From Kluyvera genomosp. 3 (GTDB lineage Bacteria > Pseudomonadota > Gammaproteobacteria > Enterobacterales > Enterobacteriaceae), in contig CP022114.1 of the NCBI GenBank assembly GCA_002211745.1, forward strand, positions 3,566,645 to 3,630,644: a DNA stretch of 64,000 nt, given 5' to 3'. Below are positions 52,522 through 60,750 of this stretch, piece after piece (positions within the stretch are counted from its first letter, which is position 1; each line of letters begins with the position of its first letter). A model generated the notes under the pieces. The model made no database searches and was not told the origin of the DNA. It saw only the letters and a list, made by a program, of their open reading frames with translations. The translations under genes and the position numbers were made by a program.

Positions 52522-52831
52522 GACCAGCACTCCCAAAAACCTTGTGAAGCTTATAGCCCTGCCAGTTGGCGCGGCACTGGTCGAAAATATCCATTTTTTC
52601 CGATGCGGTGACATTGAATAGCGTTTCCTCGCTAACTACCTCGTAAATCATGCGGCGGTCTGTGCCTATATCCACCTTTTTGATTATTCCACTGTCAATC
52701 ATGCGAATCAGGACGCTGCGCACACTGGGCTCACGATACCCGGTAGCCTTGATAATGTCGGTGATGGTGAAACGCTCCGCACCATCAAGGAAATCGAGTA
52801 CCGCGTTTTTAACGTATTTTTCCACCGTCAT
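52511..52831 (-). CDS. Winged-helix DNA-binding protein
   Basis: 106 residues. FTITDIIKATGYREPSVRSV followed by RMIDSGIIKKVDIGTDRRMI is a winged helix-turn-helix pattern. It starts by ATGA overlap with the gene before it. It is a likely phage regulator. Confidence 0.6.
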   Translation of the reverse strand: MTVEKYVKNAVLDFLDGAERFTITDIIKATGYREPSVRSVLIRMIDSGIIKKVDIGTDRRMIYEVVSEETLFNVTASEKMDIFDQCRANWQGYKLHKVFGSAGRGC

Positions 52832-53091
52832 TTCATGTCCTCACGCATTTTGTTTATTTCAGAAACCCGCAATTTAAATTTACGCTCGGATATCATCTTT
52901 CCGTTTTTGAATATATCCCGACACTCTTCGATAAATAGTTTCTCGGCGTCTGTCATTCCATGCGACCAGACACGAGCGCGCAAGTTTTCGGACACGCTGC
53001 GCAACCCCGAGATAGCCTTATCTTTTGCCGCAATAACCGCATTTAAGCGCTTATTTTCTTTTTTTTCTTTACTGCCGAATAAATCAAACAT
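52828..53091 (-). CDS. Hypothetical coiled-coil phage protein
   Basis: 87 residues starting MFDLFGSKEKKENKRLNAVI, strongly charged with a probable coiled coil at residues 8-35. It overlaps both neighbours by a few bases. Function unknown. Confidence 0.55.
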   Translation of the reverse strand: MFDLFGSKEKKENKRLNAVIAAKDKAISGLRSVSENLRARVWSHGMTDAEKLFIEECRDIFKNGKMISERKFKLRVSEINKMREDMK

Positions 53092-53275
53092 TGTCACCAC
53101 CTTTATCAAATGAAGCTGATTTTCCTCCCCGAACCGCCCCGTAAGCCAAGCGCCCCGCACCTTTCGGCATCGCAAACAAACTCACAACCGGCTTTCTTAC
53201 GTGCGGCGCGTTATCGAATAACGGCTTACTTTCGTAACCCTTCACCCATGTAGCTATTACTGGTTTTAATCTCAT
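53084..53275 (-). CDS. Small hypothetical phage protein
   Basis: 63 residues starting MRLKPVIATWVKGYESKPLF, basic and glycine-rich near the end. It overlaps the following gene by 8 bp. It is unrecognised. The 130 bases upstream of it (53276-53405) are A+T-rich and may hold a promoter. Confidence 0.5.
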   Translation of the reverse strand: MRLKPVIATWVKGYESKPLFDNAPHVRKPVVSLFAMPKGAGRLAYGAVRGGKSASFDKGGDNV

Positions 53276-53405
53276 GCTTTTAACTCACATTTAATTAGAG
53301 AAATAATTACTATGTTATTTTGAATATACATAACCCCAAATTTAGAGCGAAAGAAGCCCCGTCAACTCGTTTTAATAATTGACTAAAAAAGGTTATTAAT
53401 TAATA

Positions 53406-53699
53406 TCAGATATTATTTAGCGTTAATTCTAGTAGTTCGGATTCACTCCCATATTCAGCAATAAACGATTTGCGCCCTGTATTTCCATGAATGGCAATCT
53501 TCCCGGATTTTTTGTCATCATTGCGATGATGCCCCGGACACAAACACAAAACCTCAAACCACCCGCGCGTTGCGCCGCGCCCCGCCCCTCCCTTATATGA
53601 TGAATTTCCCCGGAGTACCCATACCCCAGCCTGTACGAAACAGGCCACGCACCCCAGCGCCGCTACCTTGTCCACGTGCGCCCGTTCCGCTTTTTTCAT
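53406..53699 (-). CDS. HNH-type phage nuclease (Ref-like), probable compensating frameshifts
   Basis: The ends read VDKVAALGCVACF and FEVLCLCPGHHRND, as in the Ref/HNH recombination nucleases. The middle is in the wrong frame; shifting it gives GYSGEIHHIREGRG, the expected HH motif. Two lesions about 60 bp apart would explain this. Residue total about 97. It probably nicks or cuts DNA during phage recombination. Confidence 0.65.
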   Translation of the reverse strand: MKKAERAHVDKVAALGCVACFVQAGVWVLRGNSSYKGGAGRGATRGWFEVLCLCPGHHRNDDKKSGKIAIHGNTGRKSFIAEYGSESELLELTLNNI

Positions 53700-53990
53700 T
53701 TATCCCACCATGCGCCGCAATGCGTCGAATAAAAGCGATGTTGACAATTCGTAAGACTCACACCAGATTTTTAACTCCTTTTGACGCGCCCGGAGGAAGC
53801 CGGACAACATCGCTTGCTCTTGCAGCGTGAAAGGCCGCTTGCGGTATTTATTCACCTCTGTGCCACTGGTTTTAATTTTGGTCACCACCCGGTCAATTCG
53901 GCAGGAGTAATCCGAACAAACCCGGCGAAAATCAAAATCATGGTGTTTCAGAAAAGCCAAAAGACATTGGCGCTCGTTACTGTTTAACAC
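53700..53990 (-). CDS. Hypothetical phage protein
   Basis: 96 residues from a GTG start (MLNSNERQCLLAFLKHHDFD), helical and basic. It has the look of a small phage DNA-replication or regulatory protein, but no family is recognised. It overlaps the 52-residue gene before it by 14 bp. Confidence 0.5.
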   Translation of the reverse strand: MLNSNERQCLLAFLKHHDFDFRRVCSDYSCRIDRVVTKIKTSGTEVNKYRKRPFTLQEQAMLSGFLRARQKELKIWCESYELSTSLLFDALRRMVG

Positions 53991-54135
53991 TCGTTACCTC
54001 TGCTGCTAATAACCAAACATCGCCCCAGCCCTTGCGCCCTGCGCGCATGTTTCTACAGGCTGCAACCTCAAACCTTTTCATCATTGCTGGCGGCACATCG
54101 CGCCAGCATTTGAAATATGTATGCGCGCTACTCAT
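53977..54135 (-). CDS. Small hypothetical phage protein, 52 residues
   Basis: The frame begins MSSAHTYFKCWRDVPPAMMK and ends VTSVKQ. It is basic, with two cysteines. It lies in the otherwise unexplained space between two phage genes and overlaps the next start, which supports it as a real gene. Confidence 0.5.
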   Translation of the reverse strand: MSSAHTYFKCWRDVPPAMMKRFEVAACRNMRAGRKGWGDVWLLAAEVTSVKQ

Positions 54136-54189
54136 TCACCACCAGCCGCGCAAACCCCATCCTTGAGAGGCAGACACCGAAAACTTCAT

Positions 54190-54672
54190 TTACGTAACGG
54201 AATACCCCTCACACACACGGTGCACATTCTCACGAGCCTCTCTTGCTGATAGACCCTCACTACGTATTCCAACAATCACTTTCCTTAGCGCCGTTATGAT
54301 GAAGTCCAACCCTTCGTTAGCCGCTATCGCCTCTACATGGGCCGCTTTTATCGCCGCCGCCCGCTGCGATAAAAGCGTCATGGCGTAGAAATCAATCTGC
54401 GCCTGTATAGCACCCCCTTCCTCTACCATGTTGTCTATGTCGCGTTGAGCGTCCATTTCCAGCGCTTCGGCGTGCGCAACCTCAACCAGCAGCTCAATCT
54501 CACGTTGGCAGTAAGCAACAAAATCCGCTTTGGTGTTTGTTGAGAACGCGTAGCAGGTTTCACCCACCGCCTCACGCTCAACCGCTGCCAGCGCGTGACG
54601 CGCATCTTTCAGGGTTGCGCGCTTGCTGATTGCTACTACTGCCGCTTGATATGCTTCGATTAACTTTTTCAT
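54190..54672 (-). CDS. Hypothetical helical phage protein
   Basis: About 160 residues starting MKKLIEAYQAAVVAISKRAT, almost wholly alpha-helical, with no recognised family. GGAG lies 9 bp before the ATG at 54672. An ATG at 54696 would lie inside the operator repeats and is less likely. Confidence 0.55.
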   Translation of the reverse strand: MKKLIEAYQAAVVAISKRATLKDARHALAAVEREAVGETCYAFSTNTKADFVAYCQREIELLVEVAHAEALEMDAQRDIDNMVEEGGAIQAQIDFYAMTLLSQRAAAIKAAHVEAIAANEGLDFIITALRKVIVGIRSEGLSAREARENVHRVCEGYSVT

Positions 54673-54690
54673 TATGCCACTCCATTTATT

Positions 54691-54779
54691 TGTCACTAGT
54701 CAGTGACTGCATGTTATTCCCGCCACACCCTTTTGTTTTGCTTAATTGTGCTATTGTGTCACCCGGACTATTTTGTCAC
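54691..54779. promoter_or_regulatory. TGTCAC operator-like repeats, left of the serine recombinase
   Basis: GTCACT-agtc-AGTGAC (54692-54707) is a perfect palindrome. CTATTGTGTCAC (54751-54762) and CTATTTTGTCAC (54768-54779) are direct repeats 17 bp apart. They lie before the helical gene and echo the motifs on the other side of the recombinase. Confidence 0.5.
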
Positions 54780-54844
54780 TTTATAAAAACAAAAAAGGAG
54801 GCTTAAAGCCCCTTAAAAGATCATTTTTTATGCAAGTTATCGCG

Positions 54845-55407
54845 CTAGTTTACGCCCTTAACCTTGTTGCAAACCCTGAAAACTGTACGCCGATTGACTC
54901 CCACCAGCTTTGCTATTTCGTCCACTGGTATTCCCTTTTCCCTCAGCTTGATTATCTGCTCGTGCTTTTCAGTATTTGCCTTTCTCCCGACGCCGGAATA
55001 CACGCCTTTTTCTTTCGCTAGTGCAATCCCTTCCTTTTGCCTCTCCCGTATCATTCCGCGCTCAAGTTCGGAAACTGCTGCCATGATTGTCACGTAAAAG
55101 TTGGTCATAGGCTTATCGTCTAGGGTCATACCCAAATCGACAATATGAAGTTTTGCCCCTTTCGCCTTGACCTCCTCCCATATATCCATAAAGCCACGAA
55201 GCGAGCGAGCTAAACGGTCTAGCGACTTTACGAAAACCTCATCCCCTCTCCCAGCAGTTCGAGCAATAAATTTAGTTGCGGCCTGTCATTATTTTTAGCC
55301 GAAATCTTTTCTTTAAAAATCTTGTTTAGTCCTAACGGCTCCAGCACTTCCATTTGCCTATCTAAATTTTGATCTTTAGATGAAACGCGAGCATATCCAA
55401 ATTTCAT
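54845..55407 (-). CDS. Serine recombinase (resolvase/invertase), frameshifted
   Basis: About 187 residues. MKFGYARVSSKDQNLDRQME holds the nucleophilic serine, VKSLDRLARSLRGFMDIW the arginine-rich catalytic helix, and the C-terminal helix-turn-helix is GIPVDEIAKLVGVNRRTVFR. One base is missing near 55240. It is Pin/Hin/Tn3-resolvase-like. Its place inside a prophage, flanked by inverted GACTATTNTGTCAC copies, is unusual. Confidence 0.85.
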
Positions 55408-55420
55408 TGAGTCCCCTCAG

Positions 55421-55461
55421 GTGACATTTACGGACATTTAAACCACCGTGACATAATAGTC
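55421..55461. promoter_or_regulatory. GTGACAT operator-like repeats before the serine recombinase
   Basis: GTGACATTTA (55421), CGGACATTTA (55431) and GTGACATAATAGTC (55448-55461) form a phased cluster 14-54 bp before the recombinase start. The last matches, inverted, GACTATTTTGTCAC at 54766-54779 at 13 of 14 bases. Confidence 0.5.
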
Positions 55462-55549
55462 TATTTAGGCCTGTATATGCCACCCTTTCACCATGTTTTC
55501 AGCAGGTGCTCCAGCGGTACACCGTTTTGTCACCAGCCAGATAATAAAA

Positions 55550-55567
55550 AACCCGCCGTAGCGGGTT
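55550..55567 (-). terminator. Terminator after the membrane-anchored coiled-coil gene
   Basis: Read leftward, AACCCGC-tacg-GCGGGTT followed by TTTT, 5 bp after the gene's stop. Confidence 0.75.
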
Positions 55568-55571
55568 GACT

Positions 55572-55927
55572 TTATGCTTCTGATTCGGTCGGATGATTCC
55601 CTTCCATTTCTTCTATTTTTTCCCTGCAATTCCTTAGCCCTATCTGCGCAAATAACAATGACGCCTCAGCCTCCACCCTCTTTGCCTTTTCACTCCTTAT
55701 CTCATCCCTTAGCGCTTCCATCTCTTGTGCGGCATCTTCACGCCCCGGCCCCTTTCCTCGGCAAGCTCCCGGCGCTTTAATAACTCCTCGTGCCGCACCT
55801 TGTTCATCCTGTCCATCTCTCGCAATTCCCGACGACCCCGCATATCATCACGCAAAATCCAAATCGCTACACCTACCATCACCACGAAACCAATTACCTG
55901 CCACCCACCATACATACCCACCCCCAT
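55572..55927 (-). CDS. Membrane-anchored coiled-coil phage protein, frameshifted
   Basis: About 118 residues. One N-terminal helix (GGWQVIGFVVMVGVAIWI) is followed by a long charged coiled coil (RRELREMDRMNKVRHEELLK, and in the shifted frame EDAAQEMEALRDEIRSEKAK). The frame breaks near 55743 and the restored stop is at 55572. The shape resembles an inner-membrane spanin (Rz-like), but no holin or lysin is seen beside it. Confidence 0.55.
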
Positions 55928-55931
55928 AAAA

Positions 55932-55954
55932 AGTTAACCCGCACATCATGCGCG
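55932..55954 (-). terminator. Late-operon terminator
   Basis: Read leftward, AACCCGC-gcatgatgt-GCGGGTT then AACTTTTT. It follows the long leftward structural gene block. Confidence 0.7.
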
Positions 55955-55984
55955 GGTTAGGTTCGGATTTTGTGATTGTAGGTG

Positions 55985-56185
55985 CTATTGCTGTGGAATG
56001 ACGATTCCGGGATTTAGGGCTAGTAGTTCGGTGTAGATTTCTGCTTTTACTTCCTCGCGTGCCAGAGCGATAGACATGTTAATCAGCGCTTCCGTTTTTG
56101 CTAGCGTAGCCATTGGCGCTCCATTGTGTACCAACGCCCCGCTAGACTGCATTTCTAGCACCTGCGATCCACCTGGGTAATTCAT
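55985..56185 (-). CDS. Small phage protein
   Basis: About 66 residues (MNYPGGSQVLEMQSSGALVH...PGIVIPQQ). It starts within the stop of the gene before (TGATG). It belongs to the structural gene run, function unknown. A GTG at 56188 is an alternative start. Confidence 0.5.
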   Translation of the reverse strand: MNYPGGSQVLEMQSSGALVHNGAPMATLAKTEALINMSIALAREEVKAEIYTELLALNPGIVIPQQ

Positions 56186-56883
56186 CACCCATTGAGCCCA
56201 ATCATATTGGCCCTGTACCTGCCCCTTACGTGATAAGACCCATAATCACTACTGCCATTCATCCAGATAGGAAAGCCAATATTGTCGTAGTTGGTTCCAT
56301 TTCCGCTAACGTCATTCCATGGCGCGTTTTGGATGAATCCCACATCATGATTTGATACGTATTGTGAATTATCTGCGGTAACAGTCCCGCCGTTAGCCTG
56401 AATCAGAAGCTCATTGGTGCACTTAACAACTACGTTCGCCCCTCCCGGTGTTGCATCTACCCAGATATCGCTACCTACGTGTGTATTGTTGTTTAGCTGA
56501 GTGGCGTCCACAATTCCCGCCGTCACGCTGGTTGCTGCTGTCAGCGTGTTAAGCGTCACGTTCTGCGGCGATACATCACCGGCGGCATCAGGCGCTTGCC
56601 CGTAGACCGTTTGCACGTTCGGCGTCGTGTCGGCGTTTAGCCTCTCCCAGATGGATAGAATCACGCTCTGGGATTGCTCTATTTTTTGAAGCTCCGAATG
56701 CACCAGTTTTGTCATTCCGGCTAGGTCGTCCGGGATATTCATTCCCTCAACCCGGTATACCTGCGGCGGTTTCTGCGCAACCTCGCTTTGCTTGTTTGAC
56801 GTACTGGCTAGGCTGGTGCGCCTAATCTGCTTCGTGGCGCGCTCCCGCGCCTCTGCTAGCGCTTTTGTTTTTGTGCTAATCAT
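56185..56883 (-). CDS. Phage structural protein (tail or fibre type)
   Basis: About 232 residues from MISTKTKALAEARERATKQI. A helical, coiled-coil-like N-terminal half (LVHSELQKIEQSQSVILSIW) is joined to a beta-rich C-terminal part with many Asn, Thr and Gly (TAATSVTAGIVDATQLNNNT). This suits a tail spike or head fibre. ATGA overlap with the preceding gene. Confidence 0.5.
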   Translation of the reverse strand: MISTKTKALAEARERATKQIRRTSLASTSNKQSEVAQKPPQVYRVEGMNIPDDLAGMTKLVHSELQKIEQSQSVILSIWERLNADTTPNVQTVYGQAPDAAGDVSPQNVTLNTLTAATSVTAGIVDATQLNNNTHVGSDIWVDATPGGANVVVKCTNELLIQANGGTVTADNSQYVSNHDVGFIQNAPWNDVSGNGTNYDNIGFPIWMNGSSDYGSYHVRGRYRANMIGLNG

Positions 56884-57274
56884 CGCCCCGTACTCACCGT
56901 TTTGAATTTTACCCCTACCGGCACGTCGCCTTGTCCGGCAATTTCCAGTCTGTAGGCATGTACGCCACCCTCTGCACACCACGTGCTTAAACGGTCATAG
57001 GCAAGATTCGCCGTTTGCGTGTCCCACGTGTAACCGGAATCAGGGTTATCAGCGCGCCCCACCTTGATAGTGATATCGTTTGATCCTTTGCCGTTCAGGT
57101 ATAGCTCGCTAATCATCACACGGTTTCCGGGGTCGAACTCCAGCCCCGGCGCTCTACATAGCATTGCAAATCTTGCGTTGTCATTGCAGCCACGCCGCCG
57201 GTAATGATGTTTCTCGCTTCAGTTGTACCGTAATTAAGCAGGTACACCCCACCAGCCGCACAAGCGCCAATCAT
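56880..57274 (-). CDS. Phage structural protein, frameshifted
   Basis: About 131 residues. The first part reads MIGACAAGGVYLLNYGTTEA; after a one-base loss near 57143 it continues LEFDPGNRVMISELYLNGKG and ITIKVGRADNPDSGYTWDT, a beta-rich segment. It is probably a small virion component related to the stabilisation protein gene before it. The start is uncertain. Confidence 0.5.
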
Positions 57275-57294
57275 GCCGCCCTGTGCCGTTCTGG

Positions 57295-58614
57295 TTACTC
57301 CAGTGTCCCATACATAATTAGCATCATCCCACGCCCCACAGCGCTATCCCACGGCGTATCGATTTCGGTTGGTGGCAACTTGCAGAAACACGCATCATTG
57401 ATGTACGGGAGGGTTTTCTTGCTCCATGTCCCTTTTGCGTAGTTGTACGTTAGCGCCACGGTTTTACTGTAATCTCCCTCGTTTTGGTCGGTGCCGTACA
57501 TCATTACCCAGATTTCTGACAATTCCGGGTAGTTCAGCATGCGCACCATTCCCGCAAAGTGGTTATTCACGTAATCAGCCAGGTAATCTTTTACCGCGCC
57601 ATCTGCAACGGATTTCCACGATACCGAATCATGCCGCGCAATATCCGAGCCAGTGAAAACGTAGTTATATCCGTGCGCGTTGACGCAGCAACCGATATCG
57701 AGACACCCCAAATCCGAATACAGCAATTTTGTGATGAATGGTGATTGGTCGTTGCCGCTGGGTGTCATGGCGTAGGTTTCGCGTTCGGTATAAACGTATA
57801 GCGTGCCGCCGTTCTCTGCCGCGTCTACAACCGTGTAGCTACTTGATAAATCCTGCCACCCCGCATAACCATCAATCACCGCCGCTGCGTAGTCCTCCGG
57901 GCTGCGATTGGCGGCTGTATCATCCCAATTTATAGGAAATGCGTTTTCCTGCGCGAAACCAGACCAGCGCACACGCGTCGGGTATGGCACATCCTGCCCG
58001 CCTTGCGCTTCCTCTACGGTTGCCAGCATCAGCAGGCGGTTATCGAATGAAATCAGCTTTCCGCACGTCCAACGGCGGTTTTCTACCGTTGGATTGCCGC
58101 TTTCATCAACCACAGTTTGTTCACCCCACGCCGTGAGCGTGTCGAACCCATCCCAATCATATTGTTTGCCAAGCGGTGCCGATGTTTTGACGCCAAAAAT
58201 CTGGCAGTTGTTAATCTGGCATTTGTAGGCGCTCCAGATTTCGTCCGTGACGAATCCGGTTGCAAAATTATCATCCGTGGTGATAGGCAATTTCGCGAAT
58301 TGCGGTAGCGTCATTGATTGCGACCAGATACAAACATCATCACCATCGACGCCCAGCCCAAACAGCAGCGCGGCGTTGTTTGAAAATGCATCGAACATCA
58401 CCGAATCAATCAACCATAGCGCCTGCGGCTGATAATCCCCGTTAATATCTTCCGTGTAGTACTGCTGCAGCTGGTTGCCTAAGTACTGATTTATTCCCCT
58501 ACCGTTAAACTGGACATTTAGCGCGTCAGTCATCGCGGCATCAGGTAGCATTGTTGGGTCGCCGTCGAGCATGAGGCCGACGCTCCCTAGTTGCTGGATA
58601 TTGGGTTTCGTCAT
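57295..58614 (-). CDS. Phage structural protein (probable head-tail stabilisation/hub protein)
   Basis: 439 intact residues from MTKPNIQQLGSVGLMLDGDP. Repeated beta-rich units (TYAMTPSGNDQSPFITKLLY, DLGCLDIGCCVNAHGYNYVF, YPELSEIWVMMYGTDQNEGD) look like the propeller-type packaged-DNA stabilisation proteins of podoviruses (P22 gp10 class). It lies between tail-fibre-like and small virion genes. The family assignment is by pattern only. Confidence 0.55.
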   Translation of the reverse strand: MTKPNIQQLGSVGLMLDGDPTMLPDAAMTDALNVQFNGRGINQYLGNQLQQYYTEDINGDYQPQALWLIDSVMFDAFSNNAALLFGLGVDGDDVCIWSQSMTLPQFAKLPITTDDNFATGFVTDEIWSAYKCQINNCQIFGVKTSAPLGKQYDWDGFDTLTAWGEQTVVDESGNPTVENRRWTCGKLISFDNRLLMLATVEEAQGGQDVPYPTRVRWSGFAQENAFPINWDDTAANRSPEDYAAAVIDGYAGWQDLSSSYTVVDAAENGGTLYVYTERETYAMTPSGNDQSPFITKLLYSDLGCLDIGCCVNAHGYNYVFTGSDIARHDSVSWKSVADGAVKDYLADYVNNHFAGMVRMLNYPELSEIWVMMYGTDQNEGDYSKTVALTYNYAKGTWSKKTLPYINDACFCKLPPTEIDTPWDSAVGRGMMLIMYGTLE

Positions 58615-59425
58615 GCTGTGCGCACCCAAATATAAAGCCCGTAGTGCGGGTTGATAAACTGGTCACCAGTAACCCCATCACCCGCACCGATTGTTACACT
58701 ACCGCTTGCCGTGTGGCTGTGCGCTCCCGCTGCCGATGTTTGACCGCCCCACTCTGAGAAATCGGCCTGCTCTGCCGACGACCACCCATCACTACCGTCT
58801 GCCGTTGGGATTGCGTGAGTATGGTCACCCACCCCATCAACCGTTACCGCAACGCCCAGCGTCGCGGCTGCAATATGGTTATTACCCACCCTCACGTTAC
58901 CAGCCACCGCCCCAGCGGCGAAATTAACCACGGCCCGGCTGCGTCAGTTACCTGCCCGATTCCCGCCAGCATCCCCACAATCGGCGACCACTCCCCAAAC
59001 CCTAAAATGTCTGCCGGGTTGCGATTGTCCGTCGCCGACATAAACGGACACCCTACCGGATAAATAATATCCATTAGGGTCTGCCATGTAAGGACTAGGC
59101 CCGGCGTCTGGTTGTACTGGTCAGTCGCTGGTGTAGCAATCGCCAGCGCCGCCGCCGTGGGCTCATCCGTTTGTGTTGGGTCGTTAAGCTCAAAATAACT
59201 CAACGCGCCAGCGGTGCCGGAATTGTCCTGCCACGGCGTATTCAGGGTGATGTTGTTGATTTGCTCCGGTGTGCCGGTGATAGCTCCGCTAGCGTTTGGT
59301 AGCGTGTTTTGCAGCACGGATTTCAGCATTCTGACTTGGTCGTCACCATTGCTAACCATATCCGTTTTTCCAATGGGCCAATCTGGATTTAACTGATTGA
59401 TATATGTTGCGTTTTCTAACGGCAT
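58611..59425 (-). CDS. Phage tail collar/fibre-like protein, frameshifted
   Basis: About 271 residues beginning MPLENATYINQLNPDWPIGK. IIYPVGCPFMSATDNRNPAD and the later GDHTHAIP and GAHSHTASGSV histidine motifs are typical of tail collar domains, and it ends YGLYIWVRTA. One base is missing near 58935. ATGA overlap with the next gene. Confidence 0.65.
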
Positions 59426-59655
59426 TATTTCCTGTCCTCCAATCTCGCTACCCTGCGGTCTACGTCCGTGATTTCCTGCTGCTCCACGTGAATCTCTGTA
59501 ACCACAGCCGCCAGTTGCGTCTGCTGGTCTTTTACCGTTAACACGGTTGTTTCAATGCTTGACTCGTAGCGCCCAATAGTGACCGCTAGGCCGATTAGCG
59601 CCATCAGGCCACCAGCGCCAAGAAACCGAAGTAGCGAATGCGTTTTGTCGTGCAT
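59425..59655 (-). CDS. Small membrane-anchored phage protein
   Basis: 76 residues with an N-terminal helix (LLRFLGAGGLMALIGLAVTI) and a C-terminal heptad-like stretch (HVEQQEITDVDRRVARLEDR). It overlaps both neighbours (TGATG and TAATG). It could be a holin or spanin-type lysis factor. Confidence 0.5.
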   Translation of the reverse strand: MHDKTHSLLRFLGAGGLMALIGLAVTIGRYESSIETTVLTVKDQQTQLAAVVTEIHVEQQEITDVDRRVARLEDRK

Positions 59656-60248
59656 CAGAAATACCTCTCATGCTTCACCGACGCGACGCCAGTCACGGAA
59701 TCAAACTGCTCTGCTGCGCTGTTTAATGCCTCAACCTCTGCCGTTGCCATAGCTAGCCATGATTTAGCGGCTGCGGCATCACGTGCGAAAACTGCGAGGT
59801 AATAAAGCGATTGCAGCAAAATCGCGTTTTCTGCGCCGTTGCTGTATGCGTTTGTTTGAACCGAATCAGACAGACGCGGCGGCAATAGATACCCGGTCAC
59901 GGAAACATCAGCAGGGGCCACCAAAATCATGCTATTGCCGTTCACTGCATAAATCGGCGTTGATGCGTCTGTGCACCCCGTGGCGCGGCGCAACATGACA
60001 GACTCAAGCGGAACCATCAGCGCCACCCTACCGCCAATAATCACGGTTTCTGTTTGCGCAAACTCAATCGGGATTGTGTCTACTGCCGTGTAGTTCTTTG
60101 TAGTAATCATCTGCGGGATTCGTAGCCCGGCGTCAAAATCAGCTTGCGCGGCTTGGATGAATTGCGGAATTGCGGAAATTGTCGCGCTGTCCGTCCGTTT
60201 CCCCCACGCCTGCACATTCTCTTTTAAATCTTTGTAGGTTGTAGCCAT
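59655..60248 (-). CDS. Phage head-tail adaptor-like protein
   Basis: 197 intact residues from MATTYKDLKENVQAWGKRTD. The N-terminus plus AIPQFIQAAQADFDAGLRIP resembles the adaptor (gp4-like) proteins of podoviruses. An ATG at 60272 would add 8 residues but lies in the upstream terminator region. Confidence 0.6.
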   Translation of the reverse strand: MATTYKDLKENVQAWGKRTDSATISAIPQFIQAAQADFDAGLRIPQMITTKNYTAVDTIPIEFAQTETVIIGGRVALMVPLESVMLRRATGCTDASTPIYAVNGNSMILVAPADVSVTGYLLPPRLSDSVQTNAYSNGAENAILLQSLYYLAVFARDAAAAKSWLAMATAEVEALNSAAEQFDSVTGVASVKHERYF

Positions 60249-60277
60249 GATCCAGCCTGTAATCAGTCCCATAAAAA

Positions 60278-60297
60278 AGCCCCGCTTTTGCGAGGCT
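60278..60297 (-). terminator. Terminator or attenuator in the late operon
   Basis: Read leftward, AGCCTCGC-aaaa-GCGGGGCT then TTTTTT, between the 85-residue gene and the adaptor gene. Confidence 0.7.
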
Positions 60298-60302
60298 GTT
60301 TA

Positions 60303-60560
60303 TCAAGCGTATTTCAGCGTCTTTTTTTCATCGCGTAACACCGCGCAAATTCGGCGAATAACCTCACCTTCTGGCGTGTCTGGCGTAGGTCGCCCGGTTA
60401 ACACCAGCACGATATAGTCAATGATTTTTCCCGCTTCCTCCGGTTGCAGGTCTACCCATTCCTTTTGCTTCTCCCCGGTCATTGCCTGCCGTAGCGCCGT
60501 AACCCCTGCGTGGCATAGCTGCGCAATGGTGGCTACGTCAAAACTCGCTTTTACCGCCAT
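60303..60560 (-). CDS. Hypothetical phage protein
   Basis: 85 residues from MAVKASFDVATIAQLCHAGV, helical. It starts 23 bp inside the lipoprotein gene. Function unknown. Confidence 0.5.
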   Translation of the reverse strand: MAVKASFDVATIAQLCHAGVTALRQAMTGEKQKEWVDLQPEEAGKIIDYIVLVLTGRPTPDTPEGEVIRRICAVLRDEKKTLKYA

Positions 60561-60750
60561 TACTCCCCTGCTCACAGGTGCCGCCCGCGCTATTGATGCA
60601 ACCGTTCTCCGTGGTGATACTCGTACCCGGTGCAATGGCGATACGCTTAATCGTTGCGCCTTTTGCCGTGGTTGCCTCGGTGTAGGTAGAGCAAGCCGAT
60701 ACAGCGCAAAGCGCGGTTGCGGCGATGATTGCTAAGGCGATGCTTTTCAT
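60538..60750 (-). CDS. Small phage lipoprotein
   Basis: 70 residues with a lipoprotein signal (MKSIALAIIAATALCAVSAC, lipobox AVSAC). Its ATG overlaps the stop of the long capsid reading frame (ATGA). A small prophage lipoprotein may be an outer-membrane spanin or a superinfection-exclusion factor. Confidence 0.55.
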   Translation of the reverse strand: MKSIALAIIAATALCAVSACSTYTEATTAKGATIKRIAIAPGTSITTENGCINSAGGTCEQGSNGGKSEF

